A stretch of DNA of 64,000 bases from DATLMR01 sp964615905 (GTDB lineage: Bacteria; Acidobacteriota; Blastocatellia; UBA7656): the NCBI GenBank assembly GCA_964615905.1, contig CAZTUB010000015.1, positions 1 through 64,000 on the forward strand, read 5' to 3'. The position numbers and the translations under genes are program-made. The notes below the pieces were generated by a model, which was not told the origin of the DNA, did not search any database, and was given only the letters and a program-made list of their open reading frames with translations. Below are positions 1 to 8,404 of this stretch, one piece after another; positions within the stretch are counted from its first letter, which is position 1; each line of letters opens with the position of its first letter.

Positions 1-97
1 ACAATGAGCAATTGCACTTTGCCCCAGGTCGGGTGAGAAAATGCTGACTGAAACTGGCGCATAACGGTTAAAATGGTATCGGAGAGGGGCATCTGTA

Positions 98-388
98 ATG
101 ACCTCGTTTAATGATGGTTGTCTAGCAACTCCCATCTTACAACAAGTAGTTACAATGCCCCTTTTCATTTTCAATAATGTACAAAGTCGAGCTAAGCAGT
201 ATCTGTCCCTCGTGCTTAAAGAGTCCGGGCTAGGGGCAAGGGTTGGAGATCGGGAGAAGAGGCTGGCCGGGATTAACGATGAGATGAGAGCAGAGGACGA
301 GGGGCTGGCAAAGCAGCTATCACGCCTGGAAGGGCGAGGGGAGTATGCGTTGGCAAACTGGCTGCGAGTTCTGGGCAAGCCGAGGTAA
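98..388 (+). CDS. hypothetical protein, doubtful
   Basis: A 96-codon open frame with an ATG start but no clear Shine-Dalgarno sequence. The C-terminal half is charged (Arg/Glu-rich, helix-like) and the N-terminal half is nondescript. I recognise no domain. It could be the tail of an unknown gene or a chance frame. Nothing else convincing lies in the first 600 bases. Confidence 0.2.
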   Translation: MTSFNDGCLATPILQQVVTMPLFIFNNVQSRAKQYLSLVLKESGLGARVGDREKRLAGINDEMRAEDEGLAKQLSRLEGRGEYALANWLRVLGKPR

Positions 389-616
389 AAGGTAATCCGT
401 TTGATCTTTCCTACCAAGATTTGGTCGCGGGCCCTGGCGCATGCGGGTGTGAGGCCTGTTTGCGGTCACAAGTAATTCCTTCTGGACATGTGCCTGAAAA
501 CTTAATACCACTCTGATCGAACTCTATCTCCTCGGTTGAATATAGGAAATACTTTGTCCCCTTGCCCTCGCTTCCAACTCCGGATAAGCTTCCCGCCCGG
601 CTCTGGACATGCCCTT

Positions 617-1018
617 TCAGGCTGTCATAAGGCCAGTCGGTCTGGGTGCGCCTTGCAGCACCACCGGCAGCTCAGGCCCGCAACAGACTTTGACCAGGCG
701 GCTCCGGTCGCGTCGCATCTCCTTGTCCTCTGCAAGCCAGGCGCGCAGACCCTTCAGCGCCGCCGCCGCGTGTTGGTCGGGCGGCTCCACGATCCGGTAG
801 TGTATCCACTTGCCCTCGCGGCGTGAGCTGACTATCCCTGCTTGCTTGAGGTAGGCCAGATGCTTCGATATGCTCGGCTGATTCGTCTGTAGTATCTCCG
901 AAAGGAAGCAGACGCATACCTCGTCATCCCCCAACAGGTTAAGCACTCGCAGCCGCGTCCGGTCGGCCAATGCACGAAAGAACCGCTCCATGCTGAACGC
1001 CTTTGCTCGATTCGTCAT
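617..1018 (-). CDS. arsR: ArsR/SmtB family metalloregulator (arsenite-type)
   Basis: Winged-helix repressor that should leave DNA when As(III) or a related ion binds. The N-terminal half has the family signature FFRALADRTRLRVLNLL, followed by the metal-site motif EVCVCFLSEIL with two closely spaced Cys in the DNA-binding region. The recognition helix (QPSISKHLAYLKQAGIV) and the wing (GKWIHYRI) are clear. A C-terminal KVCCGPE adds a vicinal Cys pair. ATG at 1018 was chosen; a GTG at 1036 would add six residues. It is divergent from the MIP channel and ArsC genes, with palindromes in the shared promoter, so autoregulation and control of that operon are expected. A close paralogue lies at 8405. 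Confidence 0.93.
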   Translation of the reverse strand: MTNRAKAFSMERFFRALADRTRLRVLNLLGDDEVCVCFLSEILQTNQPSISKHLAYLKQAGIVSSRREGKWIHYRIVEPPDQHAAAALKGLRAWLAEDKEMRRDRSRLVKVCCGPELPVVLQGAPRPTGLMTA

Positions 1019-1040
1019 AGTCCCGCATTGTACCACATCA

Positions 1041-1108
1041 CATATTCACCTTGCGTCATATGATGAATGGGGATATAGTGGCGGCGTTATATTCACATAG
1101 GGGAATAT
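1041..1108. promoter_or_regulatory. candidate ArsR operator region with two dyads
   Basis: The region between the divergent arsR and channel genes holds an exact inverted repeat ATATTC-N8-GAATAT at 1089-1108. A second dyad ATTCA-N15-TGAAT at 1044-1068 is centred on TCATATGA. A-T rich interrupted dyads of this size are typical ArsR-family operators. Assignment is by position and symmetry only. Confidence 0.5.
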
Positions 1109-1109
1109 G

Positions 1110-1241
1110 ATGGCGAGGCGTTTGAAGGGGCACCGGCTTTCATGGCAGGTGAGATGGGTGACTCTGATAGCGGTCATGCTTCTATTGTATCTCTGCCTCT
1201 GGACCCTTTATTTTCTAAGGAAGTTACCCTTAAAGCCCTAA
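1110..1241 (+). CDS. small single-pass membrane peptide, possible
   Basis: A 43-44 codon frame starting at ATG 1107 or 1110, with AGGGG about 6 bases before ATG 1110. It encodes a basic N-terminus, one hydrophobic segment (VTLIAVMLLLYLCLWTLYF) and a basic tail. It stops at TAA 1239-1241, only 6 bases before the TTG start of the channel gene and in the same frame. It may be a real small membrane protein, a leader peptide coupled to channel translation, or an N-terminal extension cut off by a stop. No family recognised. Confidence 0.35.
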   Translation: MARRLKGHRLSWQVRWVTLIAVMLLLYLCLWTLYFLRKLPLKP

Positions 1242-1247
1242 CGCTTA

Positions 1248-2036
1248 TTGTTACAAGCAACGATTAAAGACGCATCAAAAGACGGTGTAAGCATCGCACG
1301 CCGCGCCACGTCGGAGCTGCTTGGTACGGCGCTGCTCCTATCAACAGTGGTCGGCTCAGGGATTATGGGCGAGCAGTTAGCAGGCGGAAACGTCGCCGTC
1401 GCGTTGCTTGCGAACACGCTGGCCACAGGGGCGGCCCTGGTCGCGCTCATACTGACATTCGGCCCTATCTCCGGCGCGCATTTCAACCCGGCCGTGACCC
1501 TGGCCGACGCGTCTCAAGGTGGGCTCGCGTGGCGCGAAGTGCATGTATATATCGCGGCCCAGACCATCGGCGCTTTCCTGGGTGTGGCGGCCGCGCACCT
1601 CATGTTTGAAAAGCCCTTGTTTTTCGCCTCGCGGCATATCAGGCAGGGGAACGCCCAACTCTTCAGCGAGTTTGTAGCCACCTTCGGGTTGCTTTCGGTC
1701 ATATGGGGGTGTGCGCGTCGGCGGTCCGAGGCTGTGCCGTTCGCGATCGCCGCTTACATCACGGCCGCCTACTGGTTCACCGCCTCGACCTCGTTTGCGA
1801 ACCCGGCCGTCACTCTGGCCAGGTCGGCAAGTGACACATTCGCCGGGATAAGGCCACAGGACGCGCCCGGCTTCATCCTGGCTCAGTTACTAGGCGCGGC
1901 GGTGGCGACCATAATCTTTCGCTGGCTTATCCCTTCATTGCCAAAGGGTGCGCGTGCGGTCGTCGTGCCGCACGAGGGCGCAGTTAAGAGTGATTCCGCT
2001 AAACAGGGTTTCGAGCACTCAGGCGCTAGAGACTAG
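1248..2036 (+). CDS. aqpS: MIP family channel, probable arsenite/metalloid channel (AqpS-like)
   Basis: Major intrinsic protein of 262 residues with six membrane segments and both NPA boxes (HFNPAVT in the first half, FANPAVT in the second). The N-terminal ELLGTALLLSTVVGSGIMGEQ is typical of the aquaporins found in ars operons. The known role of AqpS in rhizobia is to let arsenite made by ArsC leave the cell down its gradient, replacing ArsB/Acr3; that role is inferred here from the arsR-channel-arsC order. TTG at 1248 is the only start after the in-frame stop at 1239-1241. The C-terminal tail is hydrophilic. Confidence 0.9.
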   Translation: MLQATIKDASKDGVSIARRATSELLGTALLLSTVVGSGIMGEQLAGGNVAVALLANTLATGAALVALILTFGPISGAHFNPAVTLADASQGGLAWREVHVYIAAQTIGAFLGVAAAHLMFEKPLFFASRHIRQGNAQLFSEFVATFGLLSVIWGCARRRSEAVPFAIAAYITAAYWFTASTSFANPAVTLARSASDTFAGIRPQDAPGFILAQLLGAAVATIIFRWLIPSLPKGARAVVVPHEGAVKSDSAKQGFEHSGARD

Positions 2037-2041
2037 AAGCG

Positions 2042-2269
2042 GTGTCGGTAATGGATGAGAGGGAGCGGCACAAGTTTATATGGGGCTGGCTGCGGCTGTT
2101 GTTAGGTTTTCTGCAAATGTCGCTACTGGCTGCCGCGCGTGGCGCGTTGCTTATGGTCGGGCTCCATTGGCTCACCTGGGCGTTGATCGCCGGGTCTGCG
2201 GTCACTGGCTTAACCAGTTACTTGCTTTATAGGGGTCAGGCAGACCCGCATCTTGATAGGAGAAAATAG
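2042..2269 (+). CDS. small two-TM membrane protein in ars operon
   Basis: A 75-residue protein starting at GTG 2042 or ATG 2051. Two hydrophobic stretches, around residues 18-45 and 47-63, are followed by a basic tail (DPHLDRRK). It sits 5 bases after the channel gene and 2 bases before arsC, so it is part of the operon. I recognise no family; a partner of the channel is possible but unproven. Confidence 0.6.
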   Translation: MSVMDERERHKFIWGWLRLLLGFLQMSLLAAARGALLMVGLHWLTWALIAGSAVTGLTSYLLYRGQADPHLDRRK

Positions 2270-2271
2270 AG

Positions 2272-2697
2272 ATGACTGACAGGAAAAGCGTGCTTTTTCT
2301 TTGCACCGGGAACTCGGCTCGGAGCCAGATGGCCGAAGGGTTGCTCAGGCAACTCGCCGGGGATCGGTTTGAGGCATTTAGCGCCGGGACTCATCCGAGC
2401 GTCGTCAACCCGCTGGCGATCAAGGCAATGGATGAGATAGACATAGACATTTCAAATCACAGGTCCAAGTCGGTAGATGAGTTCATAGACGAAGAGTTCG
2501 ACTTCGTCATAACGGTCTGTGATAACGCGAACGAGCATTGCCCGATCTTCCCCGGCGATGCAAAGCGCATACACTGGAGCTTTACCGACCCGGCGGCGGC
2601 CGAGGGGGATGAGGAATCGCGGCTGGGCGTGTTCCGGCGCGTGAGGAACGAGATACAGCAGAGGCTGCGCCTGTTCCTGGCTACCCAGAGAAACTAG
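2272..2697 (+). CDS. arsC: arsenate reductase, LMW-PTP/thioredoxin-coupled type
   Basis: Reduces arsenate to arsenite using thioredoxin. The N-terminal P-loop FLCTGNSARSQMAEGLLR gives the CX5R catalytic site (nucleophilic Cys near residue 11). The downstream VCDNANEHCPIFPG supplies the two resolving Cys of the pI258-type triple-Cys cascade. The length of 141 residues is normal for the family. AGGAG lies about 10 bases before the ATG. It is last in the arsR / channel / small protein / arsC cluster; arsenite made here would leave through the channel. A pure low-molecular-weight phosphatase is less likely because both redox Cys are present. Confidence 0.95.
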   Translation: MTDRKSVLFLCTGNSARSQMAEGLLRQLAGDRFEAFSAGTHPSVVNPLAIKAMDEIDIDISNHRSKSVDEFIDEEFDFVITVCDNANEHCPIFPGDAKRIHWSFTDPAAAEGDEESRLGVFRRVRNEIQQRLRLFLATQRN

Positions 2698-2759
2698 GTG
2701 TAGTCATGTTGTGTGCCCGGCGATCATTTCCCCTAAAAGTGATTTATAATCTTGTTTAT

Positions 2760-2779
2760 TTGTAGCTTATAAACTACAA
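2760..2779. promoter_or_regulatory. inverted repeat upstream of toxin-antitoxin operon
   Basis: TTGTAG-N8-CTACAA, about 35 bases before the toxin start, in an A-T rich promoter-like stretch. Antitoxins of this class usually bind such dyads to repress their own operon; the link here is by position. Confidence 0.4.
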
Positions 2780-2814
2780 TCTAACCACGGCAGGGTAGGT
2801 CGAAGGACCCGGAA

Positions 2815-3147
2815 ATGGCGGATCAGGTAGAGGTCAAGCTTTACACTTTGCCGAAGGGCAGAGCCCCTTTTGAGAAATGGATAAAAGGGCTGAAAGATAT
2901 ACGGGCGCGAGTGAATGTAAAGATCGCGCGGCTTCGGCTCGGCAACTTCGGTGACGCTAAGAGCGTGGGCGAGGGGGTCTTTGAACTGAGGATAGATTAC
3001 GGGCCAGGTTACAGAGTTTATTTCGGCCGCATCCGACAGACTGTGGTGCTGTTGCTCTGCGGTGGTGATAAGGACAGCCAGGCGGAAGATATACAGACCG
3101 CCAAAAGTTACTGGCGTGAATTTAAATCAGGCGCACGCGAGGGTTGA
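2815..3147 (+). CDS. RelE/HigB-superfamily toxin (addiction module killer protein)
   Basis: A 110-residue basic protein of the Gp49-like branch of the RelE/ParE superfamily. The N-terminal VKLYTLPKGRAPFEKWIKGLKD and the central GVFELRIDYGPGYRVYFG are the usual conserved blocks. A family member would be expected to cleave mRNA at the ribosome. The antitoxin frame begins 1 base after the stop, so the two are co-transcribed in toxin-first (higBA) order. It may stabilise the resistance island. Confidence 0.88.
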   Translation: MADQVEVKLYTLPKGRAPFEKWIKGLKDIRARVNVKIARLRLGNFGDAKSVGEGVFELRIDYGPGYRVYFGRIRQTVVLLLCGGDKDSQAEDIQTAKSYWREFKSGAREG

Positions 3148-3148
3148 G

Positions 3149-3463
3149 ATGAAAAAAGCGGTTGAGCGGATCGGCGGCGAGAAGATGAAAGATTATAAGG
3201 AAGTCTTACTAGAGGGCCTGAAAGACCCGGCCGAAGCTGCCGAGTATCTAAACGCCGCGCTCGACGATGGCGACGAGGGCGTGTTCTTGCTCGCGTTGCG
3301 TGACGTTGCAGAGGCGCGGGGGATCACGGAGCTGGCGAAGGAATCGAAGCTCAACCGTGTGAGCACCTACCGGATGCTGTCGGAGCAAGGCAACCCCCGC
3401 CTTTCAAGCCTGTGGTCTTTGCTCGATTCTTTGGGGCTGAGATTGTCGGTTGAATCGAAGTAG
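3149..3463 (+). CDS. HigA-type antitoxin (putative addiction module antidote)
   Basis: Helix-turn-helix antitoxin paired with the toxin just upstream. MKDYKEVLLEGLKDPAEAAE and YLNAALDDGDEGVFLLALRD are the characteristic N-terminal blocks, followed by an HTH region (ITELAKESKLNRVSTYRMLS). ATG at 3149 is preceded by GAGGG with about 5 bases spacing. Many relatives start at the internal MKDYKE (3185), which is the alternative start. Expected to neutralise the toxin and repress the operon. Confidence 0.88.
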   Translation: MKKAVERIGGEKMKDYKEVLLEGLKDPAEAAEYLNAALDDGDEGVFLLALRDVAEARGITELAKESKLNRVSTYRMLSEQGNPRLSSLWSLLDSLGLRLSVESK

Positions 3464-3571
3464 GGCAAAGATATGACTTAACCCGCCAGACAATAGAGGG
3501 CAAAGAACTGATTGAAGCCGGCACAAAAGGGTATTCAAGGTCGGAGCCCAGGCTGCTCATGGAAAACACGC

Positions 3572-3593
3572 AACTGATCCGCAGGGATCAGTT
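3572..3593 (+). terminator. probable intrinsic terminator
   Basis: AACTGATCC-GCAG-GGATCAGTT forms a 9-bp perfect stem with a 4-base loop and is followed by a T-rich run. It lies about 110 bases after the antitoxin and before the receiver gene, so it probably ends the toxin-antitoxin transcript. Confidence 0.6.
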
Positions 3594-3669
3594 TAGTCTA
3601 GTTTCTGGAATCCACAGAACCTATACTGTAACCCGTTTTGCTTCTGCCACTCTCGTATAGGAGCGGGCT

Positions 3670-4071
3670 ATGAGTAAGGTATTGTNNNNNNNNNNGTTGG
3701 TTGAGGATCACCTTGACACGCTAAATTCGCTCTCCGGGCTGCTTGCCTTGAAAGGCTTCGCAGTCGTGACCGCGACCGACGGCCGTGAAGGTTTAAGGGC
3801 CGCTCACGCCGAGCGCCCGGATTTAATAGTATCAGATGTCGCCATGCCTAACCTCGACGGTATTGAGATGGTGAAGCTGCTGAGGGTACAGGCCGGGTTT
3901 GAAGACCTCCCTATAATTATATGCACCGCTTATGGCCTAGAGATGAGGAAGAAGGCGATAATAGCAGGGGCCAGCCGTACCCTGGAAAAACCCATCGACC
4001 CTGATTCTCTTTTTGGGCTTATCACCGAACTGTTAGGCGCGCAGGCGTTAAGTGGCACGACGCAAACTTAG
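3670..4071 (+). CDS. single-domain response regulator (CheY-like receiver)
   Basis: A stand-alone receiver of about 130 residues. After the unknown bases the frame resumes at LVEDHLDTL (acidic pocket), then LIVSDVAMPNLDG with the phospho-acceptor Asp, CTAYG (switch Thr) and LEKPID (conserved Lys). No output domain follows, so it would act as a phosphorelay or adaptor protein. No kinase is adjacent. The first codons are interrupted by the 10-N run; see the gap entry for a likely repair. Confidence 0.85.
   Translation: MSKVLXXXXLVEDHLDTLNSLSGLLALKGFAVVTATDGREGLRAAHAERPDLIVSDVAMPNLDGIEMVKLLRVQAGFEDLPIIICTAYGLEMRKKAIIAGASRTLEKPIDPDSLFGLITELLGAQALSGTTQT
3686..3695. other. 10-N assembly gap
   Basis: Ten unknown bases inside the fifth to ninth codons of the receiver gene. 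The left flank ends in ATTGT and the right flank begins GTTGG. If the two flanks simply overlap by GT, the gene reads MSKVLLVEDH, a standard receiver start, so the gap is probably an artefact of scaffolding with no missing sequence. Confidence 0.95.
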
Positions 4072-4162
4072 CGTGCTTAATGAGAGGACCGTAGGTCTAA
4101 AGGATCATCATAATGACTATTATTGCATGCCGGCTTTGGGAGTAATCCGCGCCAGAAAGTAG

Positions 4163-4205
4163 ATGAGGCCGGGAAGCATTCTGAAATCAGTTGGCCCGGC
4201 CTCAT
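4163..4205. terminator. hairpin between convergent genes
   Basis: ATGAGGCCGGG and CCCGGCCTCAT form an 11-bp perfect stem with a 21-base loop, located between the plus-strand receiver gene and the minus-strand copper oxidase operon. It could act as a terminator in both directions; the U tract is weak on either side. Confidence 0.45.
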
Positions 4206-4312
4206 TTCCGGCCATCCCGATAGAAATAGCCAGAGAGTGAAATGATTATGCTTCAAGATATATGCACGATACACCTAAACAAGGTTTTTGATTGGGCCTT
4301 ATTTTCTTACTG

Positions 4313-5314
4313 CTAAGGGATTGCCGAAGTGGCCGAGGCGCGGCTCAGTTTTGAAACCGAATTACTGCCGCCATTCGCCACCCACAGGTTCCCCCCACCG
4401 AAGATCAAGGCACACGGACCATTGCCTACTGTAATTGTATCCAGCACCGCACCAGTCCTCGAATCAAGCTTTGACACGCTACGACTGCCGCTATTAGCTA
4501 CCCAGATGTGGCCCTCAGCATAGGTGATGCCCACAGGGTCACTGCCCACCGTGTAAGTGTCAACAACCTCTCCGGTGACGGCGTGCAGCCTGGTTATGAT
4601 CCTGGTGTAGAAATTCGTAACCCAGATGTTGAAGCCATCGAAAGCTAACCCTGATGGATTACTCCCCGCAGGGAATGTTGCAAGCTCTTCCCCATTGCTT
4701 GCCTGTAGCTTTGTCACACTGTCGCTGTCATTGTTAGCCACCCAAATGCTGGACCCATCGAATGCTAAAGCGACCGGCTTCCTGCCGACAGGGAAAGTGC
4801 CGAGATTCGCGCCATCGCCCTTGGCGAGCTTCGTCACCGTATCGCTCTTGCTGTTGGCCACCCAGATGTTTGACCCGTCGTACAGCAGCCCGGCCGGGTT
4901 CTTCCCTACTTGATAAGTTCCAAGTACAGTGCCATCCTTCGCCCTCAGCTTCATTACGTTATTGCTGAATTGGTTCGCCACCCAGACGCACTCTCCATCA
5001 TAGGCGAGCGCAACCGGGCGGCTGCCGACTTCAAACTTGCCGAGGACAGAGCCATCCTTGGCACGCAGCTTCGTCACGTTATTATTGAACTGGTTCGCAA
5101 CCCAGACATTTTCACCGTCAAATGTGATAGCTTCCGGGCCTCGTCCCACTGCAATATGTTTGGTTTTCCATTCCGCCGCTTCCGCCGCGCCATCATTCGG
5201 CTGTTGCGTCTGTGATAGCGCGGCGTGCGGCGCGAGCATCGCTGCAATGAGCAAGGATAGAGCTATTAATAGACTCTTTGTTAAATCAAGATTCTTTTTC
5301 ATCTCCGTCCTCAC
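4313..5314 (-). CDS. secreted YVTN/SMP-30-like beta-propeller protein
   Basis: A 333-residue exported protein with an N-terminal signal peptide (SLLIALSLLIAAMLAPHAALS). About seven repeats of ~41 residues follow, each with the core IWVAN...S.TVTKL...DG..LGT..VG..P..LA.DG, diagnostic of YVTN-type beta-propellers. The fold is clear; the ligand is not. It starts 18 bases after the SCO gene and is third in an operon with the multicopper oxidase and SCO. It may scaffold or bind metal or the oxidase. An internal start at MKKN (12 bases in) is also possible. Confidence 0.85.
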   Translation of the reverse strand: MRTEMKKNLDLTKSLLIALSLLIAAMLAPHAALSQTQQPNDGAAEAAEWKTKHIAVGRGPEAITFDGENVWVANQFNNNVTKLRAKDGSVLGKFEVGSRPVALAYDGECVWVANQFSNNVMKLRAKDGTVLGTYQVGKNPAGLLYDGSNIWVANSKSDTVTKLAKGDGANLGTFPVGRKPVALAFDGSSIWVANNDSDSVTKLQASNGEELATFPAGSNPSGLAFDGFNIWVTNFYTRIITRLHAVTGEVVDTYTVGSDPVGITYAEGHIWVANSGSRSVSKLDSRTGAVLDTITVGNGPCALIFGGGNLWVANGGSNSVSKLSRASATSAIP

Positions 5315-5332
5315 TTTCGGTTGAAGCGATTC

Positions 5333-5950
5333 TTACTTCGTTGTACTTGTTTCGGTAGCCAGATGGGGCCGCTTTCTCGGCGGACGGACCATCCAAAGAA
5401 TCGATTTGGTGATCCATTCGGGCTTAGCTTTTCCGGGGCACATCCCCCACCACTGGCGAACCTCATTCCCGTATTTGACCATGCCGATGTGGTTGTTTCT
5501 GATCTTGTCCAGCTTCGGGTTCCCGTCGGCGAAGCCCAGCTTGCGCCGCAGCATATCTATCTCGGACGGCTTTCCGGTGAGGAACAGCCACCCCGGCTTC
5601 ACCCCATGCATCTGGGCGTAATGGTGCAGGGCCTTGGCATCATCCTTTTCCGGGTTGAGAGTGATCGAATACATAAAGATGTCGCGGCCGACCCGGTCGC
5701 CGAGCAGCTTCTGCACCTTCAAAAGGTTCGCCGTGATAACCGGGCATTTGCCTTCACATTCGGCGTACATGAAATTGATGACCACGACCTTGTCCTTGAC
5801 CAGGTCATCATAGAATCGGACCTTTTTGCCCTCGTGTGTAGTCAGCTCGATGTTCGGCAGGATGCTCTCTTGCAACTCCCTGCGCGATTCCTCATCGAAG
5901 CTAGGCAGACCGAGCGCGGTCAGTAAACTTCTTCTCTTAATACCTGACAT
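5333..5950 (-). CDS. SCO1/SenC/PrrC family copper chaperone
   Basis: Thioredoxin-fold protein of 205 residues. The Cu-binding pair CEGKCP (CxxxCP) follows FMYA, and the distal ligand His is in NNHIGM. In SCO proteins these three residues bind Cu and act in metallation or thiol redox of cupro-enzymes. The N-terminus RRSLLTALGL is short and lacks a convincing long signal, so membrane anchoring is uncertain. It sits between a multicopper oxidase and a beta-propeller gene, so it probably loads copper into that oxidase rather than into cytochrome oxidase; this is inference from context. Confidence 0.92.
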   Translation of the reverse strand: MSGIKRRSLLTALGLPSFDEESRRELQESILPNIELTTHEGKKVRFYDDLVKDKVVVINFMYAECEGKCPVITANLLKVQKLLGDRVGRDIFMYSITLNPEKDDAKALHHYAQMHGVKPGWLFLTGKPSEIDMLRRKLGFADGNPKLDKIRNNHIGMVKYGNEVRQWWGMCPGKAKPEWITKSILWMVRPPRKRPHLATETSTTK

Positions 5951-6030
5951 AACTATTCATTCCCTTTCCGGCAACTTATGCTGCCGTCTGCTCACATTCT
6001 GAGGACCAATGCCGATATTGAAGAATCAGG

Positions 6031-7905
6031 CTACCTGCTATGGTGGCCGTCGCCATCTCCATTGTCGCCCGTATCGTCGATGTCGAACCTCAACATCATC
6101 GCGTGGTCCTCGTGAATCGTGTTGTGGCAGTGCATCGGGTATCGGCCCTTGAAGTCTCGGAAGCGGAAGAAGAGCTTCACATCATCCCCATCTCCAAGTC
6201 TCACGACATCCTTGCGGCCCCTCTCGATTGCCGTCGGGAGACTCCTATTTCGCTCGATGATCTGGTGCTCCTCGAAGTGGATGTGGATCGGGTGTTGCCA
6301 GTCGCGGCCCCCTTCCAGGTTCCATACCTCTGCGCTGTTGACCTTCACCCTGAAGCGAACCTCGTCACAGTCGCCAAAGACCTGGCCGTTAATGACCCAT
6401 TCCCCATCCTCCCTGTCGAAATCGAAGGTTCGCTCGACGCGCGGAGTTTCCCTGTTAGGCACAGCGTAAAAATAACGCTGTCCGCCCAAAGCCGTACTGG
6501 TCTTGGTGGCGGGGTCCACGCTGTTGTCGGTCACGGGGTCAGATTGCACGCGGAACTCAAGCACCTGATTACCCTGGCCCGCTGACAGAATCCGGTCGGT
6601 CGGCCCTGCGCCGTCAAACTGCTCCAGGCGGTTTTCGAGCCTGAGAACGGTCCCGGCCGGGAACTTCGAGAAGTCTATTATCACATCCATGCGCTCGGCC
6701 ACGCTGATGCGAACGCTCGTCACCTCGACCGGGTTGGGCAGCAGGTTGCCGTCATTGGCGATCACATGGAACCTGTTAATCTGGCTCAGGTTGTTCGGGT
6801 TTGTCAGGAAGAACTGGTAGAAGCGCGAAGGCCCGCCGTCGAGCCAGCGGAAGCGATACCTGCGCCGCTTGACGTTAAGGAACGGCTGAATCTTGCCGTT
6901 GACCATAAAGCGGTCGCCAAGTATTCCGTCGCGGTTCGCCAGGTCGAAGATCAGTTTCTTATCGTTGTTAAAATTCTTGTCGTTGAACATCATGGGTATG
7001 TCAAACTCCGGGAACGACGGCAGCTTGAATCCCGTGTTTTCGTCGCCCGTGTCGAAATCATTGAACAGCAGATAAAAACCGGCCAGCCCCTTGTAGACGT
7101 TCTGCGCTGTGAAGTCAACGCGGTGGTCGTGATACCAGAGCGTGCTCATGGACTCTCTAATGTCGCCGTTGGGCGAATGGGGTAAGGTGGAAAAGCCGGC
7201 CAGGACATTCGGGTAGTGCTGGTCGTAATAGAAGGAATTTGGGAACTGTTCGTTGGGGAAGTAGTCGCAGGGGAATCCGTCGCTTTCTGACGGCGTGTGG
7301 CCGTTGTGCAAGTGTGTGGATGCCTGGTCTATCCCGAAGCCGCCGTTGTCGTCGGGCAAGCTGTTGATGTTTCGGATGAGTATGGGTTCGCCATAGCGGG
7401 CGACATAGGTTTGCCCCGGCACTGTGCCATTGAACGTCCAGAGTCTTTGCGCCGGGTACTGCTGATGCACGTTGAGGAGTGCTTCTCTTTGCTCCACCTG
7501 ATAGAGCTTGCGCGGGGCAAACCTGTTCACGTTGGTGTCCATGATCGGGTCCACCAGGGCCTGGTGGGCGCGTGTTCGGCCTTCACCGGCCGCATTATTC
7601 GGAGCTGCGGTCGGCGGCGCTCCTACCGTGAATTGGGGGGTAGATTGCGCGATGGGCGGAATGGGCATCGGGTCAATGAAGGGCGTGACCGTAGGGCTAG
7701 GCATCCAGCCGGTCGGCTCTCCCGCGCTGTTAAGTGCGCGTGCGCTCAGACCCCTTTTCGGGATCAGTAACCCCGCGCTGGTCAAGAGGCCCGCTTTTAT
7801 CATGTCGCGGCGGCTCAATCGCGCTGCTATGATCTCAAACCTGTTCTTAGCCGCGTTTTCCATCTCTCGTTCTTTCGATCTATTTCTCTTCGATATGTTC
7901 GCCAT
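6031..7905 (-). CDS. Tat-exported three-domain multicopper oxidase (laccase/bilirubin-oxidase like)
   Basis: Periplasmic or surface oxidase of 624 residues. A twin-Arg signal SRRDMIKAG lies at residues 31-39. Copper-ligand blocks appear in order: HLHNGH near 198-203, WYHDH near 257-261, HPIHIH near 538-543 and HCHNTIHEDHAMM near 592-604, giving the T1 and T2/T3 sites; an axial Met follows the last His. The overall pattern is closest to CotA/bilirubin-oxidase enzymes. AGGAGG precedes the ATG by 9 bases. First gene of an operon with SCO and the beta-propeller. Likely oxidises Cu(I), Mn(II) or phenolics; substrate not determinable here. Note the long Pro-rich region after the signal. Confidence 0.93.
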   Translation of the reverse strand: MANISKRNRSKEREMENAAKNRFEIIAARLSRRDMIKAGLLTSAGLLIPKRGLSARALNSAGEPTGWMPSPTVTPFIDPMPIPPIAQSTPQFTVGAPPTAAPNNAAGEGRTRAHQALVDPIMDTNVNRFAPRKLYQVEQREALLNVHQQYPAQRLWTFNGTVPGQTYVARYGEPILIRNINSLPDDNGGFGIDQASTHLHNGHTPSESDGFPCDYFPNEQFPNSFYYDQHYPNVLAGFSTLPHSPNGDIRESMSTLWYHDHRVDFTAQNVYKGLAGFYLLFNDFDTGDENTGFKLPSFPEFDIPMMFNDKNFNNDKKLIFDLANRDGILGDRFMVNGKIQPFLNVKRRRYRFRWLDGGPSRFYQFFLTNPNNLSQINRFHVIANDGNLLPNPVEVTSVRISVAERMDVIIDFSKFPAGTVLRLENRLEQFDGAGPTDRILSAGQGNQVLEFRVQSDPVTDNSVDPATKTSTALGGQRYFYAVPNRETPRVERTFDFDREDGEWVINGQVFGDCDEVRFRVKVNSAEVWNLEGGRDWQHPIHIHFEEHQIIERNRSLPTAIERGRKDVVRLGDGDDVKLFFRFRDFKGRYPMHCHNTIHEDHAMMLRFDIDDTGDNGDGDGHHSR

Positions 7906-8404
7906 GTGATATTCCTCCTATAGGGGCCTGCCTAAACTTAGGTAGCGGTTCGTTGGTTCAGTTATCGACAAACAGATATTTAGTCAGCCGTTTTGTAATC
8001 GTCCTCTCAAGGCTGATGTGACTACACTATGATCCAAGGGGTGAAGGGTTCTGAGGCTAAAACCGTTAACGACGAAACCCTAGCCCACAATGGACTATTT
8101 TCTTGCTCGATCTTGAAAGATAGGCCCCTACTTAAACAACCTGAAGGTGTGACATGATCGGCCTGTTACGGTATTCCCAATCTATGCCTTATCGTTTTGG
8201 TACGGGCCTATGAAACGTAATGGCGGGTAACAATAATCACGGCTTGGGGTAGTTTGTCAAGATGATTACAAATTTTTCTATCGGCTCCCTATTTCATAAT
8301 TAAGTCTCAATCAAAAATCAAAGGCCGAGTTCCGCACAACGCAGGACGCATAATTTCTCGTGGTATAATCCGGGGCAATTGCTAAAAGTAAGAAGCCCTA
8401 CGAT
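7906..8404. other. 499-base intergenic region
   Basis: Divergent promoter region between the multicopper oxidase (minus) and the second arsR (plus). It is A-T richer than its surroundings. Beyond the oxidase ribosome site near 7913-7918 I see no clear coding frame, strong palindrome or known riboswitch. Confidence 0.5.
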
